From: a virus
Reading direction: 5' to 3' (one strand)
Length of the DNA: 64,000 nucleotides
IMG/VR virus record: IMGVR_UViG_3300005748_000015
Coordinates: 62,001-126,000 of that record
Shown: piece by piece, positions 59,049 to 64,000 of the stretch
Layout of the letters: the number at the start of each line of letters is the position of its first letter
Numbering within the stretch: position 1 is the first letter of the stretch
Translations under genes and position numbers: made by a program
The notes under the pieces: model-generated
What the model saw: only the letters and a program-made list of their open reading frames with translations
Database searches by the model: none
What the model was told of the DNA's origin: nothing

Positions 59049-60437
59049 CTAAGAAAGTTGTCCAGTAATGTTATCAATTAATACGTTCTTTCTAGGCTGG
59101 TATCCAGCAAGACATAAGAATCTGAAGTGTGCTTCAGGTAAGCTTAAGTCGTTAAGAGCTAGTTTAAGTCTAGAATATGGAGATAATTGGTGAATTCCCC
59201 AAGTGTTTGATTGGATCATAAATCCAGTTACAGAACCAGGGCTTTTGAATCCAAGGTCAGTAAATACTGTACTTACTCCACCAGAAGCTTTTACTTTACC
59301 GATGAATTTAGCTTGAGCAGAACTTCCACCAAGACCACTTCTATAAACATTGTAGTATTTAGCACCATTGTTAGTGATTGTAAGGGTAGCTCCACCAGCA
59401 GCTGTTACAGCTTCGTCAGCAGATTTAATTGACTCACCTCTTTCATTAACAGCAGTTACGTAATAAACATAAGCACCGTCAACTAAAACAGCGTCACCAC
59501 TAGAAGCAGCACCACTAGCAGAAATAACAGGAGCAGCTAAAGACCCAGCTCTAGCTCTTGCTGGCTTAGTTTTTCCAGAAAGAAATCTTGAAGGCTCAAG
59601 AGATACTAAAGCAGAAGATGTCCATTGTTGTCTAAGTTCAGCACCTGTTTTAGAAGTAGCAGACCCAGCAAGAACAATTCTTTCTTTAGCGTGAGCAATT
59701 TTGTTATAAGCTGATAAAGAGATCGGGTCAAGAACAAGCTTGTCAGCAGAACCGTGGTTCATAGCCGATCTAACAGCAGCATCTTCAATGATTGATTGAG
59801 TAAGAGCACCATCAGCAGAAAGAATTACTGTTTGGTCTGATCCATACTCAGCAAACATTAAATCTTGAGTGTTTGACATAGTATCAGACATTCTAATTTG
59901 AGCATCGATACCTACCATGTTTGGAACTTCAGCAATTGACAAAGGGTTTCCAGAGAAAAATCCTGCTTCAGAAAAGTCAGCTTGACCTCTAAAACAATCA
60001 AATTCGATATCCCCAGCAAGCTTCATAGCAGCGTCAGAAGCAGCTCTATCTTCAGCTTTAACACCATCGAAAGCTCCGATCATGTTAGCAGCTACAGATA
60101 CTCTACGAGTTGTTGAATAGTAACTCATAGGTACTACACTTCTTACGTAGTTTGAAGTATCTTCTTCACCGATTCCACCCTCATATTGAGCAGAACCACC
60201 AAAGATACCGTAGTCAAGTTGTCTGTTAAATTGAATTAACTGAGACTTAGCATCTTTAATGTCAACCATTTTTTGAAGTTTGATGTGTGAATCATCATAA
60301 GTTACGTTTTGCATAACAGGAGAAAGGTCTTCTACCTGTAAAGCGGCACCTTGCGATAGACTGTCTGGAGTTGCATTGTAACTACCGACTTCTAACGCCT
60401 TTACCAGTTGTTGTAATTGTTCTACTGTATTAGACAT
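59049..60437 (-). CDS. Major capsid protein with inserted Ig/Fn3-like domain
   Basis: 462 residues. HK97-type features: N-terminal arm, QLDYGIFGGSAQYEGG and the long helix region ASDAAMKLAGDIEFDCFRG. Residues 300-395 form an extra domain of beta strands (APVISASGAASSGDAVLVDG, YYVTAVNERGES, YYNVYRSGLGG), the pattern of fibronectin-type III/Ig-like modules. The C-terminal LALNDLSLPEAHFRFLCLAGYQP completes the fold. Strong terminator follows. The scaffold lies directly upstream, as expected for the head operon. Confidence 0.8.
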   Translation of the reverse strand: MSNTVEQLQQLVKALEVGSYNATPDSLSQGAALQVEDLSPVMQNVTYDDSHIKLQKMVDIKDAKSQLIQFNRQLDYGIFGGSAQYEGGIGEEDTSNYVRSVVPMSYYSTTRRVSVAANMIGAFDGVKAEDRAASDAAMKLAGDIEFDCFRGQADFSEAGFFSGNPLSIAEVPNMVGIDAQIRMSDTMSNTQDLMFAEYGSDQTVILSADGALTQSIIEDAAVRSAMNHGSADKLVLDPISLSAYNKIAHAKERIVLAGSATSKTGAELRQQWTSSALVSLEPSRFLSGKTKPARARAGSLAAPVISASGAASSGDAVLVDGAYVYYVTAVNERGESIKSADEAVTAAGGATLTITNNGAKYYNVYRSGLGGSSAQAKFIGKVKASGGVSTVFTDLGFKSPGSVTGFMIQSNTWGIHQLSPYSRLKLALNDLSLPEAHFRFLCLAGYQPRKNVLIDNITGQLS

Positions 60438-60446
60438 TTAGTCCTC

Positions 60447-61118
60447 CTATTCTGTAATTAAGTGTTTAATACTATCTACACTTCCATTATCTAAGTAGTA
60501 ATTATTAATTGCTTCTCTGTCTGATTTTTTCAATCCAGAGTAGTCAATTGCCTTTAATTTAGCAGTAATTTCGTTTTTTGACATTTCGCTAAAATCAATT
60601 TCTTCTGAGTTAGACTCTTCTGATTTAGCAATGTAGTTTACGTTAGTAACTGCTTTTTGAGCCGGAGCTTTTTTAACATTAAAAAGTTGATCAACCATGT
60701 TTTTAAGTTCTTCATAGCTTTTCTTTAAGTCTTCATTTTCAGATTTAAGCATTTGAACTTCTTCAGTTTCAACCTCTGTTTCTTCAGATTTTTCTAATGT
60801 TTGCTCTTCATTTTCTTCTTGCTCTTTCTGTGCTTCAACTTCTTCACCGTATAAAGACTTTTTAACAGCAGCGTAATGAGCTTCTTGCTCACTCTTAGTC
60901 ATAGAAGCATAAAGATCATCAATAGTTTCGTAATCTTCTTCTTCAGTTTCAACCTCTTGATCTTCAGACTTTTCTAACTCTTCAGATTCTTGAGCTTCAA
61001 CTTCAATATCATTCTCTTCTTCAATATTTTCTTCGCTTTTAGCGATGCTTCCCAAGGCGTTTTCAAATTCTTGTTCTACTTGAGAGAGCATTTCATCTAC
61101 TTGTTCTTTAGTATACAT
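60447..61118 (-). CDS. Probable scaffolding/prohead core protein
   Basis: 223 residues, about a third Glu, disordered or coiled coil, immediately before the capsid gene. Contains six KSE tripeptides (IAKSEEN, LEKSEDQ, MTKSEQE, LEKSEET, MLKSENE, IAKSEES). Scaffolds of large phages are cleaved by the prohead protease at short repeated motifs; KSE is a candidate site. No detectable homology otherwise. Confidence 0.6.
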   Translation of the reverse strand: MYTKEQVDEMLSQVEQEFENALGSIAKSEENIEEENDIEVEAQESEELEKSEDQEVETEEEDYETIDDLYASMTKSEQEAHYAAVKKSLYGEEVEAQKEQEENEEQTLEKSEETEVETEEVQMLKSENEDLKKSYEELKNMVDQLFNVKKAPAQKAVTNVNYIAKSEESNSEEIDFSEMSKNEITAKLKAIDYSGLKKSDREAINNYYLDNGSVDSIKHLITE

Positions 61119-61149
61119 GATTTGTCTCCTTATAATCAGTTGTTAAGAA

Positions 61150-61542
61150 TTAAGCACCCTTAGTTGGCCATTGAGCTGCGTGTCTTTCTTCTTCAGCATC
61201 TTCAGCAGCAGCTTCAGCATCTACTAGAGCAGCATCTTCACCAATTTTAAGTCCAAACCCAACTTTTGCAAGATCCATCATGGCTTTAGCAACTTCAGAT
61301 ACAGATGCTTCATCTGTAGAAATAGCTAATTCACAAACGTGTGGTGTAAAAGCATCAACACTATTTCCAAATACATCTTTAGAAACTGCATCTTTAGCTT
61401 TAATGCTGATACTCATTTTATTAGTATCGATTGTAAGTTTTTTTCCTTTTGCCAATTGAGCTTCCTCAACTGAAAATCCTCTTTTTTCAAGAGCTTCTTT
61501 TAGGTCACGAGCGACCGCTTCAGATTTTGCTGTACTTAACAT
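61150..61542 (-). CDS. Head-region protein of unknown function
   Basis: 130 residues. N-terminus MLSTAKSEAVARD again carries KSE; the middle is alpha/beta; the C-terminus is Ala/Glu-rich ending in RHAAQWPTKGA. Divergently placed from the HNH gene. Possibly a capsid-associated or core protein. Confidence 0.5.
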   Translation of the reverse strand: MLSTAKSEAVARDLKEALEKRGFSVEEAQLAKGKKLTIDTNKMSISIKAKDAVSKDVFGNSVDAFTPHVCELAISTDEASVSEVAKAMMDLAKVGFGLKIGEDAALVDAEAAAEDAEEERHAAQWPTKGA

Positions 61543-61718
61543 AAGTTTCCCCCTATTAATAGAAAGTTATAAATACACTTTAAGTGATTTCAAAGCTTTA
61601 ACTAAATGTTTAAGTTTTGTTTTGCAAAAAAAAAATTATTTATTTGTAAGTTGTTATAATTGTTAAATAAATATGATTAAAAAATAATAAGAGATAACCT
61701 TTAAATAAAGGATTTTAT

Positions 61719-62303
61719 ATGCCAAAAGAATATGATTATAGCACTAAATACGAAGAAAAAGACCCTAATATAAAATATAGGAAATGTAAAAAATGTGAAA
61801 AAATAAAATGTGTGGTAGAATTTGAAGTTCAGAGTACATGCTCCGTTTGTTACACAAAAGTAAAAGGAAAAAAAAGATGTAATAGATGCCATCTTAGAAG
61901 GCCTGTTGAGTATTTTGTCAAAGGTAAAAAAACAAAACTATCAACAAAAGATGGGTATTTAAATCAGTGTAAATTCTGTATAAAAGATTATATTGAAAAA
62001 AATAAAGAAGCAATAAAGAAACAGCAAAAAAAATATCGCCAAAAAAAATCTCACAAATTTAAACGATATTCAGCTGAAAGAAGATTTTTAAAAGAAAAAT
62101 CAACTATTTTCCCAAATTTTAAAAAAGAAATGGAAGATTTTTATAAAAAATGCCCTAAAGGATACGAGGTAGACCATATTATACCATTAAAAAACGAACT
62201 AGTCTGTGGATTACATGTACCATGGAATCTCCAGTATTTAGAAAAATCTGAAAATAGAAAAAAGAAAAACAAATTATTAGAAAAACATAAACACAATCTT
62301 TAA
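61719..62303 (+). CDS. Free-standing HNH homing endonuclease
   Basis: 194 residues. N-terminal cysteine pairs (CKKCEKIKC, STCSVC, RCNRCHLRR, QCKFC) form zinc fingers; the C-terminus has the HNH signature EVDHIIPLKN, CGLHVPWNLQYL and NRKKKNK, a standard homing-endonuclease pattern. It lies between the divergent head genes, with a plus-strand TAACCTTTAAA upstream that resembles class B. Likely a selfish insertion that cuts intein-/gene-less relatives. Confidence 0.85.
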   Translation: MPKEYDYSTKYEEKDPNIKYRKCKKCEKIKCVVEFEVQSTCSVCYTKVKGKKRCNRCHLRRPVEYFVKGKKTKLSTKDGYLNQCKFCIKDYIEKNKEAIKKQQKKYRQKKSHKFKRYSAERRFLKEKSTIFPNFKKEMEDFYKKCPKGYEVDHIIPLKNELVCGLHVPWNLQYLEKSENRKKKNKLLEKHKHNL

Positions 62304-62306
62304 ATT

Positions 62307-64000
62307 ATGGCAAAAAATACAATCATTGATGGCATAGCTGCCAGCGAACATCTTGACAGTTCTGGAGAATCTTTAAGCATTGAAGGCATGGATATTTCAA
62401 GCCTTGGTGGGCCTGATTCAATACTTAATTGGGAACATAACTCAAAAGACAGACCCAGCCAAGTTGTTGGTAAGGTTACATTCGCTAAAAAACTATTAAA
62501 AGCTGCCGATGCCAAGACAAAAAGAGAGAAGTATTTCTGGAATAAAGTAAAAAAACCAATGGTTTACATCAAAGCAGAGCTTTTTGACGGGATTGGGCAT
62601 AGTGGTGCTCAAGATGTAGCCGCCATGCTAAAATACAAAAATAAAGATAAAGGCGAGGATAGTAGGCTTGTTGTTGGCTTTTCCATAGAAGGTGGTAAAA
62701 TGGAAAAGAAAGGCATGGTTGTTACAAAATCTATTGCCAGAGATGTTGCTATTACTGTAAAGCCTTGTAATAAGATATGTGATGCCGAATTAATCGAAGG
62801 CGATGTAGATGAGGACTTCCTCTATAAAAATCAAAACTTTGAGTGTGAAATATTTAAAAATACAGAAGTACAACTAAACAAAAGTTTTAGAAATATTATA
62901 CTTGAAGATATCAAAAAATCACTTCCATCAAAAGATGATTTTAATGCTAATGCTAAAAGAATGATAGAAACAAATAGTTTTAAACAAAAAGGTCAAATTG
63001 CGGAAAGAATTGCCGATACTGCATCTAAACCATTAAATTTACAAGATGAAGCTAAAGCTAAAACAAAATTTGATCACAAAACCAAAAAACCTGATGATGA
63101 AGTTGAAAAAGATACTGTTGCTGTTAAAGAGGTAGCTTACAACAGAAAAAGTGAAGTATTTAAAAACGAAAAAAATAATATGAGAAAAGCTTTAATGGCT
63201 GGTATGATGGGGGGTTCTCCTGATTCTAAAACTGGCGGTGCAGCTTTAGCTTCAGAAGATTTAAGTAGTACATTAGAAAAACCTTTTAAATCAAAAAAAC
63301 AAAGAAGATTTGCACATGCTAATCCTGAGAAGTTTGGCGGTGAAGAAGGTGTAAAAGAATGGGAAGAAGAAACTCCCAAAAATATTCCTGAAAAAGTAAA
63401 AAAAAACACTAATTATACTCACAAAAGAATGAAAAAAAGTGAAAGCGATAATGTATTGTCTAGGGTTAAACTAAACCCAGAACATGGGAAGATGATTGCT
63501 GACGCTTATCATAATATGAAACACACACCCGATGATGAAAACACTAGAAATGCATACAGTGCTTTAGTAAGTGAAACTCGTGATCAGTTTCAAAAATTAA
63601 TGGACGGTGGATTAAAAATATCTAGAATACAACCTGGTCAGGAAAATCCTTATAAAAATTCTAAAGAACTTCATAGCGATATAATTAATAACAATCACTT
63701 ATGGTATTTTCCAACAGATCAGGGCTATGGTAGTGATAACAAAGAAATACCCAATCACCCTCTACTACAAGGTACTGGCTACAAGCATGGTGATAAAGAA
63801 TTATTAGCTAACGATATGTTTAGGATTGTTCATGATATTAATGGACATCATGTTGGCGGTCAATCTGGTTTTGGTCCTACAGGTGAGCATAGAGCTTTTT
63901 TAACACATAGACAAATGTATTCGCCCTTAGCTCAAAAAGCGTTGGCAAGTGAAACTTTAGGGCAAAACTCTTGGGTTAATTTTGGCCCTCATGGTGAGCA
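62307..64000 (+). CDS. Prohead protease fused to a C-terminal conserved domain, runs off window
   Basis: 564 codons visible. Residues 5-150 match phage prohead serine proteases: LNWEHNS with His44 and VVGFSIEG with Ser126, and the starter SSGESLSIEGMD. Residues 150-400 are disordered, Lys/Glu-rich, with KSE motifs. From about residue 450 a different module follows: ANDMFRIVHDINGHHVGG, GEHRAFLTHRQMYSP and ETLGQNSWVNFGPHGE. I recall this pattern from large phage polyvalent proteins; its role is unknown, and the conserved His/Asp suggest a metal site. The scaffold and capsid genes are divergent on the other side of the HNH gene. Confidence 0.75.
   Translation, partial: MAKNTIIDGIAASEHLDSSGESLSIEGMDISSLGGPDSILNWEHNSKDRPSQVVGKVTFAKKLLKAADAKTKREKYFWNKVKKPMVYIKAELFDGIGHSGAQDVAAMLKYKNKDKGEDSRLVVGFSIEGGKMEKKGMVVTKSIARDVAITVKPCNKICDAELIEGDVDEDFLYKNQNFECEIFKNTEVQLNKSFRNIILEDIKKSLPSKDDFNANAKRMIETNSFKQKGQIAERIADTASKPLNLQDEAKAKTKFDHKTKKPDDEVEKDTVAVKEVAYNRKSEVFKNEKNNMRKALMAGMMGGSPDSKTGGAALASEDLSSTLEKPFKSKKQRRFAHANPEKFGGEEGVKEWEEETPKNIPEKVKKNTNYTHKRMKKSESDNVLSRVKLNPEHGKMIADAYHNMKHTPDDENTRNAYSALVSETRDQFQKLMDGGLKISRIQPGQENPYKNSKELHSDIINNNHLWYFPTDQGYGSDNKEIPNHPLLQGTGYKHGDKELLANDMFRIVHDINGHHVGGQSGFGPTGEHRAFLTHRQMYSPLAQKALASETLGQNSWVNFGPHGE

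Noticed and set aside
59027-59068. A 13-residue plus-strand reading frame with a strong AAAGGAG site beside the capsid terminator
   Set aside because: Very short, antisense to the 3' end of the capsid gene, no promoter and no support beyond the ribosome-like site.
1-64000. CRISPR arrays, insertion sequences, integrase or attachment sites
   Set aside because: No regularly spaced direct repeats, transposase or integrase motifs were seen; the mobile content is inteins and homing endonucleases only.

Overview
This window is a 64-kb internal piece of the genome of a large, AT-rich, tailed double-stranded DNA phage with a contractile tail (myovirus morphology). The evidence is a terminase large subunit, portal, HK97-type major capsid protein with scaffold and prohead protease, a long tail sheath next to a tail tube protein, neck proteins and tail fibre-like proteins. 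These sit beside phage-encoded replication, recombination and nucleotide metabolism genes. The leftmost gene (DNA polymerase) and the rightmost gene (prohead protease fusion) both run off the window, so the genome is larger than 64 kb. I saw nothing that identifies the host. The endolysin, the exported ClpP-like protease and the host-type promoters fit a bacterial host.

Layout. Almost all genes are on the minus strand, tightly packed, often with ATGA or TAATG overlaps, and no gene-free stretch exceeds 300 bases. 1-23 kb: DnaE-type polymerase, DnaQ-like exonuclease, phosphoesterase, class I ribonucleotide reductase (nrdA, nrdB), SbcC-like ATPase, SbcD-like nuclease fused to a homing endonuclease, exported ClpP-like protease, possible small terminase, possible GroES-like protein, a sigma-like factor and a UvsW-like helicase. 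23.3-24.7 kb, plus strand: ClpX-like ATPase and M15 endolysin. 24.7-35.2 kb: metallopeptidase, second helicase, portal, terminase large subunit and chaperonin. 35.2-38.7 kb: small genes, a phosphoesterase and an AAA+ ATPase. 38.7-61.5 kb: virion genes (tube, sheath, neck, lytic transglycosylase, fibre, major capsid, scaffold), interrupted by a MazG-like enzyme and a kinase-like gene. 61.7-64 kb, plus strand: HNH endonuclease and prohead protease fusion.

Most striking content. (1) Four inteins lie in conserved sites of DnaE, the helicase P-loop, the terminase ATPase centre and the chaperonin nucleotide loop. The chaperonin intein starts with Pro and carries the Trp/Cys/Thr signature of the rare class 3 splicing mechanism. 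(2) A virion-region protein (45740-48334) begins with a GGDEF/mCpol/Cas10-like nucleotide cyclase palm domain. (3) Two recurring promoter-like motifs divide the genes. TGTGATAYTATA is an extended -10 element, found mostly at metabolic and replication genes and often placed so that the mRNA would be leaderless. TAATCTTTAWA is found almost only before virion genes and is a candidate late promoter for the phage sigma-like factor. (4) A roughly 95-nt structured RNA candidate at 3337-3431 has its own promoter and a U-run 3' end. (5) Homing-type nucleases are abundant: LAGLIDADG in inteins, HNH, and a Vsr-like domain fused to SbcD.

How the genes work together. NrdAB, MazG-like and kinase-like proteins would shape the nucleotide pool. 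DnaE, DnaQ-like, helicases and SbcCD would copy and repair DNA. The sigma-like factor would switch on virion genes. Chaperonin with its possible co-chaperonin would fold capsid or tail subunits. Scaffold, protease, portal and terminase would build and fill heads, and the M15 endolysin and exported protease would act on the cell envelope.
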